A program made the position numbers and the translations under genes. From NCBI GenBank assembly GCA_003021005.1, contig PXRI01000039.1:1-57295 (forward strand): a stretch of 57,295 bases of DNA, in the 5' to 3' direction. Below the pieces are notes generated by a model that worked only from the letters and a program-made list of their open reading frames with translations, searched no databases and was not told where the DNA came from. The DNA is from Halobacteriales archaeon QS_1_69_70 (lineage in GTDB: Archaea; Halobacteriota; Halobacteria; Halobacteriales; Haloarculaceae). Below, piece by piece: positions 43,846-51,982 of this stretch. Every line of letters starts with the position of its first letter. Positions within the stretch are counted from its first letter, which is position 1.

Positions 43846-44723
43846 TCGAGTTCCTCGAGGACCCGCCGGAGACGCTCGCGGGTCTCGGGCTGGAGCGGAC
43901 ACAGCGGCGACCGCATCGTCGCCGCGTGCACGCCGCGGATCGCCATCGCCTCCTTGACCGGGATGGGGTTGGTCTCGGCGAACAGCACGCGGAACAGGTC
44001 GCCGAGTTCGTACTGGAGTTCGCGGGCGCGGTCGAAGTCGCCGGCCAGTGCCGCCCCGACCAGCGCGACCGTCCGTTGGGGTTCGACGTTCGCGGCGACG
44101 GAGATACAGCCGCTGCCGCCCTGCGCGACGATCGGCAGCGTCAGCGCGTCGTCGCCGGACAGCACCGCGAAGTTCTCCGCGCGAGTGCGCTCGACGACCT
44201 CGTTGGTCCGGTTGAGGTCGCCGCTTGCGGCCTTGTAGCCGACGACGTTCTCGTGTTCGGCGAGCGACGTCGCCGTCTCGACGGCGATGGTGCGGCCGGT
44301 GCGGCTCGGGACGTTGTAGATGATCTGCGGGAGATCGACGGCGTCGGCGACGGTGCGGTAGTGGGCCTCCATGCCGTCCGGTTCCGGCGTGTTGTAGTAC
44401 GGCGAGATGAGCAGCAGGCCGTCGGCCCCGGCCGCGGCCGCCCGCTCGGCGAGTTCGAGGGCCTCCCAGGTGTTGTTCGAGCCGCTGCCGGCGATCACGG
44501 GGACGTCGTCGACGGCGTCGACGACCGTCTCGACGACCGCGACGTGCTCGTCGTGGGTCATCGTCGCGGACTCGCCGGTCGTGCCGACGGGCACGAGGCC
44601 GTCGACGCCGGCCGCCTCGAGCCGCCGGGCGTGGGCGCGGAGCGTGTCGTGGTCGATGCGCTCGTCGTCGTGGAACGGCGTCGTCATCGCGGGGAAGACG
44701 CCGGTGAACGTGTCGTGGCTCAT
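43842..44723 (-). CDS. dapA: 4-hydroxy-tetrahydrodipicolinate synthase
   Basis: DapA condenses pyruvate with aspartate semialdehyde. In the 293-residue TIM barrel the Schiff-base lysine is K164 (VVGYKAASGD), Y136 is in IIYNVPSRTG and the TT pair is in PVGTTGESATM. It heads the leftward dapA-dapB-dapD cluster. No clear TATA box is seen within 30 nt of the ATG; the AT-richer block lies further up toward 44990. Confidence 0.95.
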   Translation of the reverse strand: MSHDTFTGVFPAMTTPFHDDERIDHDTLRAHARRLEAAGVDGLVPVGTTGESATMTHDEHVAVVETVVDAVDDVPVIAGSGSNNTWEALELAERAAAAGADGLLLISPYYNTPEPDGMEAHYRTVADAVDLPQIIYNVPSRTGRTIAVETATSLAEHENVVGYKAASGDLNRTNEVVERTRAENFAVLSGDDALTLPIVAQGGSGCISVAANVEPQRTVALVGAALAGDFDRARELQYELGDLFRVLFAETNPIPVKEAMAIRGVHAATMRSPLCPLQPETRERLRRVLEELE

Positions 44724-45052
44724 GGGTCGTGGTGGAATGGGTGCGGGGTCGGTAGCTGTGGTCGGTCTGTGGGTGTGGTGACCGTATCGCTCGGTCGTTA
44801 TCGACGCTCCGGGCGGCGGGCCGGAATCGACCGCCAACGGGGGCGCCACGCCCGCCGGGGGCCGGACTGCTACGGCCGTTTGGCTTTCGAGAAGGCAGGC
44901 GGAACCGCACACCCGCCGGTCAGCGTCGGGGCACGACCGGGGGGTGTGCGGGATCGCATGGGGGACATGGTGGTACGGACCGACTTATAGGTTGTGCGTC
45001 GGCTGCGACTGCTGGTGGGCCTACTGGCCCCGGCGATATTAGGTGGCGATAG
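44724..45052. other. Intergenic region upstream of dapA
   Basis: No gene is supported. Base composition falls from GC-rich near dapA to AT-richer from about 44980 onward, where the IS remnant begins. Confidence 0.4.
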
Positions 45053-45190
45053 GTCCGGGGAGTCGATCCTGAGTTGAAACCCTGTGAAGGTGTCTGGGAC
45101 TGGTCAAAACTGAACGACATGGGGATCGTTACTTCTCGGTCGTTCGATGAGTTGGTCTCACGGACTCGGTCATCGCTGACTAGGATATAG
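45053..45190 (+). pseudogene. C-terminal remnant of an IS630-family transposase
   Basis: A 45-codon frame ending in TAG at 45188-45190 encodes VRGVDPELKPCEGVWDWSKL, then NDMGIVTSRSFDELVSRTRS and SLTRI. PELKPCEGVW matches the last DDE-domain segment of IS630 transposases (usually PELNPVEGVW, with the catalytic Glu). A stop codon directly precedes the fragment and the rest of the transposase is missing. The surrounding 45.0-45.45 kb is AT-rich for this window. Confidence 0.6.
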
Positions 45191-45423
45191 CACCGTGGCC
45201 ACATAACGCGCTGGTCGTACCACCAGTTGAAGATAGAGTTGCTAAGCTAATCGTGTCTCAGTATTTATCTATAAACAAGAAAGTAAACCGGAACGAGAGT
45301 GCTCCGTTTCGCCAGCTGAATACCTTTCATCGTCAGGGCCGACCCTGTCGCCGTGCGGCGAACCGACCGGTGGTATGGTTCCATGTGTTTGAATTGGTGA
45401 ACATTCCACAACCCTTTTGATAC

Positions 45424-45433
45424 TTGTTAACAA
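45424..45433. promoter_or_regulatory. Palindromic promoter element of the LigM-like gene
   Basis: TTGTTAACAA is a perfect 10-bp palindrome ending 18 nt before the ATG at 45452. It overlaps the expected TATA position, so it may be both TATA element and operator. Confidence 0.45.
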
Positions 45434-45451
45434 TTACTAATCTGGTTTCCT

Positions 45452-46819
45452 ATGTCGAGCAATACGGAAGAGGGAGGAACTCTTGCAGAGGCCTTAGAAA
45501 CCGCACCATCGTCCGTCGACCACCTTCGGAGCAACCGGATCGGGCCGTACGTCTTCCCGGTCGTCGAACCGGAATACTCGAACTGGCGCGACGAGCAACT
45601 CGCCTGGCGGGAGGCGTCCGCGTTGCTGAACCAGTCCCACCACATGTTTGACCTGTACATCGAGGGGCCTGACGCGGTCGACCTGGTCGCCGACCTCGGT
45701 ATCAACGACTTCTCGGACTTCGACGTCTACGACGCCAGGCAGTTCGTCGCGTGCAATCCCGACGGCTACGTCATCGGCGACGCCATCCTCTTTTTCCTCG
45801 ACGAGGACCGGTTGAACCTCGTCGGCGCCCCGATAGCGCCCGACTGGGTTCAGTACAATGCGGTGACGGGCGATTACGACGTCTCGGTCGAGATGGAGCC
45901 ACCCTCGCACTTCAGGGAAGGCCCTCCATCGGTCTTCCGCTACCAGATACAGGGCCCGAAGGCCCTCCCGCTGATGGAAGACGCCACCGATGACGAACTA
46001 CCCGATGTCCCCTTCTTCCGTATCGGCGAGTTCACTATCGCAGGCCACACCGTCCGGGGACTCCGCCACGGGATGACCGGCCAGCCGGGATTCGAGCTAT
46101 TCGGCCCGTGGGAACACAAGGAGGACGTAAAAGGGGCCATCGTGGCTGCCGGTGAGGTCCACGACCTGCATCTGGTCGGCTCTCGGGCGTACCCGACCTC
46201 CGCATTCGACAAGGGATGGTTGCCGTTCCCGCTCCCGGCAATCTACGACCACGAAGAACTGGCCGGATTTCGGGAGTGGTTGACCACCGAACACATCGAA
46301 ACGATCGCTTCCCTGGGTGGTAGCTTCGAGTCCGACGACGTCACGGACTACTACATGACCCCCTACGAACTCGACTACGGCCGGTTGGCCGATTTCGATC
46401 ACGAGTTCGTCGGCCGTGACGCTCTCGAGGAAATGGATCCGGACGGCCAGCGGACGAAGGTGTCGCTGGTGTGGAACGACGAGGACGTCGCTGACGTCCT
46501 CGGTTCGACCGTCACCGACGAGGTTCCCGCGAAAGACATGGACTACCCGAATATCTGGTACTTCTCCTTCCAGTATGACCAGGTACTCGGGGATGGTGAC
46601 CCGATCGGGGTGTCGAAGTATTGTACCTATTCGCAGAACATCCGGAGCGTCGCGTCCCTCGCCGTCATTGACCCGGAGTATGCGGAACCCGGGACGGAAG
46701 TCAGCCTGTTGTGGGGGCTGGGCGACGGAGGTGCCACTCAGCCACAGGCGGAGGAACACGTCCAGACCGAACTCGGGGCTACGGTTCACCCGGCACCCTA
46801 CTTCTCCGACGAGACGTAA
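45452..46819 (+). CDS. LigM/DesA-like THF-dependent O-demethylase (GcvT fold)
   Basis: The 455-residue protein resembles bacterial LigM/DesA, which move an aryl methyl-ether carbon to THF giving 5-methyl-THF. Alignable segments from memory are VFPVVEPEYSNWRDEQLAWR, LNQSHHMFDLYIEGPDAV, FRYQIQGPKAL, RHGMTGQPGFELFGPWE, VGSRAYPTSA and SLGGSFESDDVTDYYMTPYE. His64 and Tyr247 fall at the LigM catalytic positions His60 and Tyr247. LigM Arg122, which I recall contacts the substrate carboxylate, is Ala126 here (LVGAPIAP), so vanillate is an unlikely substrate. Codon use is less GC-biased than in neighbours and an IS remnant lies upstream, which suggests transfer. An acyl-CoA dehydrogenase gene follows. 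Confidence 0.8.
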   Translation: MSSNTEEGGTLAEALETAPSSVDHLRSNRIGPYVFPVVEPEYSNWRDEQLAWREASALLNQSHHMFDLYIEGPDAVDLVADLGINDFSDFDVYDARQFVACNPDGYVIGDAILFFLDEDRLNLVGAPIAPDWVQYNAVTGDYDVSVEMEPPSHFREGPPSVFRYQIQGPKALPLMEDATDDELPDVPFFRIGEFTIAGHTVRGLRHGMTGQPGFELFGPWEHKEDVKGAIVAAGEVHDLHLVGSRAYPTSAFDKGWLPFPLPAIYDHEELAGFREWLTTEHIETIASLGGSFESDDVTDYYMTPYELDYGRLADFDHEFVGRDALEEMDPDGQRTKVSLVWNDEDVADVLGSTVTDEVPAKDMDYPNIWYFSFQYDQVLGDGDPIGVSKYCTYSQNIRSVASLAVIDPEYAEPGTEVSLLWGLGDGGATQPQAEEHVQTELGATVHPAPYFSDET

Positions 46820-47037
46820 TCGAAAAGAGGGCGCCAGTGAACCCGAAGCTTGCTTGCACCACGATGGGGGTTCGAGTGACCAGCTCAAATAACGTTGAAC
46901 GTCTGATGTATCCTCGTATTCAGCACGCAGATTCCACCAGGCATTGAAGGGTTCGACGGAATCTTCTCGGTGAGAGGGATAACCAACCTCCCGACACGTA
47001 GGGAGGGTCTAAATGCGGTGGTCCGTAACACGGTAGC
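46820..47037. other. AT-richer spacer with a short hairpin
   Basis: No gene is supported. A stem of cctccc and gggagg lies around 46988-47007. The tctaaatg element near 47009-47016 is about 26 nt before the next ATG. Confidence 0.4.
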
Positions 47038-48117
47038 ATGGTCGCAGGCGAGACGGAGATGCACGACATGATCCGGGAGTCGGTCCGGGACATCGCGGCG
47101 GACTTCGACCACGGGTATTGGCGCGAGCACATCGAGGAGAAGCGGTTCCCCGCCGAGTACTGGGCGACGCTCGCCGAGGACGGCTGGCTCGGCGTCGCTA
47201 TCCCCGAGGAGTACGGCGGCGAGGGACTCGGAATGGTCGAGATGACGATCATCATCGAGGAGCTGTCCCGCGGCGGCGGCCAGGGCGGCATCGTGTTCGT
47301 GCTCACGCCAGTCTTCGGCGGGATCGGCATCGAGCGGCACGGCAGCGAGGCCCAGAAGGACGAGACGACGGCCGAGGCGACGGACGACGGCTGGCGCGTC
47401 AACGGCGAGAAGACGTTCATCTCGGGCGTCGAGAACGCCGACGCGATGCTGCTCGTCGCCCGCACCAGCGAGTTCGACCCATCGAACCCGACCCAGGGGG
47501 TGACGCTCTTCGTGGTCGACGAGCCGACCGAGCGCGCCGGCATCTCGCTCTCGACGGTGGAGACGACCGTCCCGTGGTTCGAGACGCAGTACGCGGTCCG
47601 GTTCGACGACCTCGAGGTATCCGAATCGGACGTCCTCGGTGCCGTGGACGGCGGCCTGTACCTCCTGTGGGACACCCTGAACACCGAGCGGATCGGCGGC
47701 GCCGCGTCGGCGCTCGGCGGCGGCCTCCGCGCCGTCGACCTCGCCGTCGAGTACGCCGGCGACCGGGAAGTGTTCGGCGCGCCCATCGGCTCCCACCAGG
47801 CCATCCAGCACCCCATCGCCGACTCGTACGCGAAGCTCACGGCCGCCCGCGAGGTGACCTACAAGGCCGCCAAGAAGTGGGACGCCGGGGAGGACTGCGG
47901 GATGGAGGCCAACGCCGCCAAGCTCCTCACCTCCCGGTTCGGCACCGAGGCGGCCGACCGGGCGATCCAGACCCACGGCGGCAACGGCTTCACCCCCGAG
48001 TACGAGGTGTTCAGCATCTGGCAGAACCTCCGGCTCACCCAGACGGCCCCCGTCTCGAACGAGATGGTGCTGAACTACATCGGCGAGCACGAACTCGGGA
48101 TGCCGCGGTCGTACTGA
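47038..48117 (+). CDS. Acyl-CoA dehydrogenase lacking the central signature
   Basis: Members oxidise acyl-CoA with FAD and pass electrons to ETF. The N-terminal helices (YWATLAEDGWLGVAIPEEYG, then GEGLGMVEMTIIIEELSRGG) and the C-terminal domain (AIQTHGGNGFTPEYEVFSIW, LTQTAPVSNEMVLNYI, LGMPRSY) are clear. After HGSEAQKDE the protein jumps to TTAEATDDGWRVNGEKTFIS; about 30 residues usually lie between, including the TEPxAGSN signature that contacts FAD and substrate. Length is 359 against about 385 normally. An in-frame deletion is the simplest reading, so activity is doubtful. A TATA box near 47009 supports the start. Confidence 0.85.
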   Translation: MVAGETEMHDMIRESVRDIAADFDHGYWREHIEEKRFPAEYWATLAEDGWLGVAIPEEYGGEGLGMVEMTIIIEELSRGGGQGGIVFVLTPVFGGIGIERHGSEAQKDETTAEATDDGWRVNGEKTFISGVENADAMLLVARTSEFDPSNPTQGVTLFVVDEPTERAGISLSTVETTVPWFETQYAVRFDDLEVSESDVLGAVDGGLYLLWDTLNTERIGGAASALGGGLRAVDLAVEYAGDREVFGAPIGSHQAIQHPIADSYAKLTAAREVTYKAAKKWDAGEDCGMEANAAKLLTSRFGTEAADRAIQTHGGNGFTPEYEVFSIWQNLRLTQTAPVSNEMVLNYIGEHELGMPRSY

Positions 48118-48128
48118 CCGTCAGGACC

Positions 48129-48263
48129 GGCCTGGCCGGTCTGACCGTCCTGGCTGGCCTGGCCGGTCTGACCGTCCTGGCTGGCCTGATCTGTTTGACC
48201 GCCCTGACTGGCCTGATCGGTCTGACCGTCTGGACCGGCCTGGCCGGTCTGACCGTCCTGGCC
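48129..48263 (+). repeat. Five 27-bp tandem repeats
   Basis: Units start at 48129, 48156, 48183, 48210 and 48237. The first two are identical (ggcctggccggtctgacc plus nine bases), the third and fourth diverge, the fifth returns to the consensus. Each unit is built from three related 9-bp words. Degenerate words continue to about 48300. The array begins 12 nt after the acyl-CoA dehydrogenase stop codon. Confidence 0.9.
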
Positions 48264-48425
48264 GTCCAGACCGGCCTGCCCGGCCTCACCGGCCTGCCCG
48301 GTTCGGGAACCCGTTGGAGCGGATCGGGCGGATCCGGGGGAACCACCGAACGGCGTGACGTTTGTTACGTGGTGACACGGACGCCAGAAATCATTTAGCC
48401 CTCAACCTCCTACGCCCGGGACACC

Positions 48426-49259
48426 ATGCGACACCCCGGACTCAAGGCCCGGATGGCGGTGGTCGGGAGCATCCTCTTCGGCTTCTACATGCTCCTGGCC
48501 ATCGTCGCCCTGTCGTACGGCGCCCCGCTGGTGCTCGTGCTCCTCGGCACGGTACTGTTCGCGGGGTTCCAGTACAAGTTCGGCAAGTGGGCGGCGCTGC
48601 GGAGCGTCGGCGCCGAGGACATGCCGCGGGACCGGTTCCCCGACGTCCACGACGCCGTCGACCGGCTCTGCGAGGAGATGGACCTCGAGAAACCCGACCT
48701 CAAGGTCGCCGAGATGGGCGTGCCGAACGCCTTCGCCGTCGGCCGCCGCGGCGCCGGCGTGGTCGTCGTCTCGACCGAACTCATGCACCTCCTGGGCCCC
48801 GAGGAACTGGAGGCCGTGTTGGCCCACGAACTCGCCCACATCGACAACCGCGACGTGGTGACGATGGTGATGGGGCAGGCGATCGCCTCGCTGCTCGGCT
48901 TCGCGGCGTACTTCGTCGTCGCGTTCTCCCGGGAGGGCGGCATCGGCAACATCATCGTCGGCTACCTCGCCTCGATCGTCGTCCAGTCCGTCGCGATGGT
49001 GTTCGTGCTGGCGATCTCCCGGTACCGGGAGTACGTCGCCGACGACGACGCCGCCCGCCACGTCGGCGGCGACGCAATGGCGAGCGCACTGGAGAAGATC
49101 TCCACCGCCGGCCAGCGCGGGGGGGCCGAGGTGGACGACAACGTCTCGGCGCTGTGTATCTTCGGCGGTGAGCGGTCGGCGCTGGAGCGACTGTTCGCCA
49201 CCCACCCGCCAATCGAGAAGCGCATCGAGGCCGTCCGCGGCGTCCAGGCGCAGTACTGA
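48426..49259 (+). CDS. htpX: HtpX-like membrane zinc metalloprotease (M48)
   Basis: HtpX degrades damaged membrane proteins. The 277-residue protein has two N-terminal helices (residues 10-30 and 33-48), the zinc motif HELAH at 134-138, a second helix pair (about 150-167 and 180-198) and the third zinc ligand Glu202 in RYREYVADDDAA. The end (FATHPPIEKRIEAVRGVQ) is also family-typical. A catttagcc element lies about 30 nt before the ATG. Confidence 0.94.
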   Translation: MRHPGLKARMAVVGSILFGFYMLLAIVALSYGAPLVLVLLGTVLFAGFQYKFGKWAALRSVGAEDMPRDRFPDVHDAVDRLCEEMDLEKPDLKVAEMGVPNAFAVGRRGAGVVVVSTELMHLLGPEELEAVLAHELAHIDNRDVVTMVMGQAIASLLGFAAYFVVAFSREGGIGNIIVGYLASIVVQSVAMVFVLAISRYREYVADDDAARHVGGDAMASALEKISTAGQRGGAEVDDNVSALCIFGGERSALERLFATHPPIEKRIEAVRGVQAQY

Positions 49260-49398
49260 CGCCGGCGGGCCCGTCCCCCCACCCGGGTCCGCAACCGCCG
49301 TGCTGGGGTTGTGGCGACCGGCGGCCGGTGGCCCCGCGAGTGGGCGCCGCGACGGTCGGAGCGAAAAGCGATAAACCGACGGCCGTTCATCCCGGTGC

Positions 49399-51888
49399 AT
49401 GGAGTACCACGAGGCGATCGGGTTCCTCTTCGACCTCCGACGGTACCCACCGGCGGTCGGCGTCGAGTCGACGCGCCGGCTCCTGGATCGGCTGGACCGT
49501 CCGGACGAGGACCTCCGGGTCGTCCAGGTCGCGGGGTCGAACGGGAAGGGCAGCACCGCCCGGATGGTCGAGTGCGTCCTCCGGGAGGCCGGCCTCGAGG
49601 TCGGACTCTTCACCTCGCCCCACCTCGACGACGTCCGGGAGCGCGTGCGGATCGACGGGCGGCCGGTGTCGAAGGCGGCCGTCGCCGAGTTCGTCGAGCG
49701 GACCGAGGCCCACCTCACCGGGCGGGCGGCCGACGGGGACCCGCCGACCTTCTTCGAGACCACCACGGCGCTGGCCGTCTGGACGTTCGCCCGCGCGGAG
49801 GTCGACGTGGCGGTCCTGGAGGTCGGCATCGGGGGGCGGTACGACGCGACGAGCGCGCTCGAGCCCGACGTCGCGGCCGTCACGAGCGTCACGCTGGAGC
49901 ACACCGACCTGCTGGGCGAGACCGTCGAGGCGATCGCCCGAGACACGGCCGCCGTCGCTCCCCGCGACCGGCCGCTCGTGACGGCGACGACCGGTGCGGC
50001 CCGCGGGGCGATCGCGGGGGAGACGGCGGTCCGCCGCGTCGGCGAGACCGACGACGCCGACCTCCAGGTCGCGACGGACGGCCGCGAGGGGATAGAGCAG
50101 TCGATCACGCTGGCCGGAGACGGGTGGACGGCGAGCACGCACCTGCCGCTGCTCGGGCCCCACCAGGCCCGCAACGCCGGGGTCGCGGCGGCGCTCGCCC
50201 GACAGCTCGCCGACGTCGACCCAGGGGACGTAGAGCGGGGGCTGCGGAACGCCCACTGGCCCGGCCGGTTCGAGGTGATGGACCGGGAGCCGCTCGTCGT
50301 CCTCGACGGCGCCCACAACCCCGGCGGCTGTGCGGCCCTCGCGGCGACTCTGTCGACGTTCGCGTACGACGACCTCCACCTCGTCGTCGGGGCCATGCAG
50401 GACAAGGACCACGCGGGGATGGCCGCGGCGTTGCCCGACCCCGACGCCGTCTACGCCTGCCGGCCCGCCTTCGAGCGGGCGGAGACCCCCGGGGTGCTGG
50501 CGGCGGCGTTCGACGGCGCGGTGCGGACCGACCCCACGGTCGCCGACGCCACGGACGCGGCCCTCGAGGCGGCCGACGACGGCGACGCAGTCCTCGTCTG
50601 CGGGTCGCTGTACGTCGTCGCCGAGGCCCGCCGTCGCTGGACACGGCGCCTGGTCCCCAGGCGGGTGCCGGACCGCGGGACCGCCGAGGCCGTCCTCGAC
50701 GCCGCCGGCGTGACCGACGACGGCGTCCGGCGGATGGCCGGCAAGGGCGTCCACCGGGTCGTCGCCACGCGCGTGCTCCCGCGGCAGGCCGAGTACCTCA
50801 AGCAGGAACTGCTCGCCGTCGGCGGCGAGTGCGCCGTCAGCGGACTCGACGCCCAGGCCCGCGAACCCGTCGACGTCGTGCTCATGGGGACGCTGGCGCA
50901 GTTCCGGCGCCTGCTCGCGGCATTGTCCGGGCAGCCGTTCGGGCTCGCGCCGTTCGCGACGCAACTCCGGGAGACGCTCGGCATCCACTCCCCCGGGGTC
51001 GGGGCCGCGGACGGCGACCGCCCGGCCGCGTCGGCCGCCTCCGCGAGCGGCACCGACTACCCCTGGACGGACGGGACCGCCGTCATGGGCGTGCTCAACG
51101 TCACCCCGGACTCGTTCCACGACGGCGGCCGGTACGACGACCCCGACGAGGCGGTCGACCGCGCGGCGGCGATGGTCGAGGCCGGCGCGGACGTCGTCGA
51201 CGTCGGCGGCGAGTCGACCCGGCCCGGCGCGGACCCGGTGCCCGCCGACGCGGAGCGAGAGCGGGTCGTCCCGGTCGTGGAGGCGCTGGCGGAGCTGGAC
51301 TGTCTGGTCTCGGTCGACACCCGGAAGGCCGACGTCGCGCGGGCCGCCCTCGACGCCGGCGCGGACATCCTGAACGACGTCTCCGGGCTGGAGGACCCCG
51401 AGATGCGGCTCGTCGCCGCCGACCACGACGTCCCGGTCGTCGTGATGCACTCCATCGAGACGCCGGTCGACCCGGACGTCGAGGTCGACTACGACGACGT
51501 CGTCGCCGACACCCTCGAGGCGCTCACCGAGCGGGTGCTGCTCGCCGAGCGGGCGGGGCTCGACCGCTCGCAGATCATCGTCGACCCCGGCCTCGGGTTC
51601 GGGAAGGCGCCCGCCGAGAGCTTCGAACTCCTCGGCCGCCTCGGCGAGTTCCGCGCGCTCGGCTGTCCGGTACTGGTCGGCCACTCCCGGAAGTCGATGT
51701 TCGAACTCGTCGACCGGCACGCTCCCGAAGACCGGCTGGCCGCCACGGTCGCCGGGACGGCCCTTGCCGTCGACCGCGGCGCCGACGTCGTCCGCGTCCA
51801 CGACGTCGCGGAGAACGTCGCCGCCGTCCGGACCGCCGCGGCCGCCGCCGACCCCGCGGCGGTCGAGGGCCCGAACGACGGGAACTGA
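49399..51888 (+). CDS. folCP: FolC-FolP fusion: folylpolyglutamate synthase plus dihydropteroate synthase
   Basis: The 829-residue bifunctional protein makes the folate core and adds glutamates. The N-terminal Mur-ligase-type half has the ATP loop GSNGKGST at residues 46-53, then FTSPHLDDVRERVRIDG and VVLDGAHNPGG. The C-terminal half starts at about residue 563 with MGVLNVTPDSFHDGG and continues with DVGGESTRPGADPV, the DILNDVSGLEDPEM segment and GHSRKSMFE. Such fusions are known from haloarchaea. A gataaacc TATA-like element lies 28 nt upstream. It supports the THF-dependent genes in the window together with the PabAB-type pair. Confidence 0.95.
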   Translation: MEYHEAIGFLFDLRRYPPAVGVESTRRLLDRLDRPDEDLRVVQVAGSNGKGSTARMVECVLREAGLEVGLFTSPHLDDVRERVRIDGRPVSKAAVAEFVERTEAHLTGRAADGDPPTFFETTTALAVWTFARAEVDVAVLEVGIGGRYDATSALEPDVAAVTSVTLEHTDLLGETVEAIARDTAAVAPRDRPLVTATTGAARGAIAGETAVRRVGETDDADLQVATDGREGIEQSITLAGDGWTASTHLPLLGPHQARNAGVAAALARQLADVDPGDVERGLRNAHWPGRFEVMDREPLVVLDGAHNPGGCAALAATLSTFAYDDLHLVVGAMQDKDHAGMAAALPDPDAVYACRPAFERAETPGVLAAAFDGAVRTDPTVADATDAALEAADDGDAVLVCGSLYVVAEARRRWTRRLVPRRVPDRGTAEAVLDAAGVTDDGVRRMAGKGVHRVVATRVLPRQAEYLKQELLAVGGECAVSGLDAQAREPVDVVLMGTLAQFRRLLAALSGQPFGLAPFATQLRETLGIHSPGVGAADGDRPAASAASASGTDYPWTDGTAVMGVLNVTPDSFHDGGRYDDPDEAVDRAAAMVEAGADVVDVGGESTRPGADPVPADAERERVVPVVEALAELDCLVSVDTRKADVARAALDAGADILNDVSGLEDPEMRLVAADHDVPVVVMHSIETPVDPDVEVDYDDVVADTLEALTERVLLAERAGLDRSQIIVDPGLGFGKAPAESFELLGRLGEFRALGCPVLVGHSRKSMFELVDRHAPEDRLAATVAGTALAVDRGADVVRVHDVAENVAAVRTAAAAADPAAVEGPNDGN

Positions 51889-51976
51889 GCGACGACCCCG
51901 CCTCCGCCGACCCCGCGGCGGTCGAGGGCGGCAATGGAGCGACGACCGGTGGTCCCCACGCCTCCGCCGGCCCCGG
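51844..51976. repeat. Duplicated folCP 3' end
   Basis: The segment encoding the FolCP end (gaccccgcggcggtcgaggg at 51850-51869) recurs after the stop with a 59-bp offset, followed by a second gagcgacgacc word at a 50-bp offset, and a third partial copy from 51961. It fills the 94 bp between folCP and the convergent acyl-CoA ligase remnant. Confidence 0.7.
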
Positions 51977-51982
51977 CCCGCG

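Noticed and set aside
44920..45204. Minus-strand 94-codon frame opposite the IS remnant
   Set aside because: No domain or promoter; the plus-strand frame carries the transposase motif.
48129..48263. The 27-bp repeat as a CRISPR array
   Set aside because: Units are directly adjacent with no unique spacers, and no cas genes are present.
48035..48346. Minus-strand Pro/Arg/Val-rich open frame over the 27-bp repeat
   Set aside because: It is produced by the 9-bp periodicity, has no promoter and overlaps the acyl-CoA dehydrogenase end.
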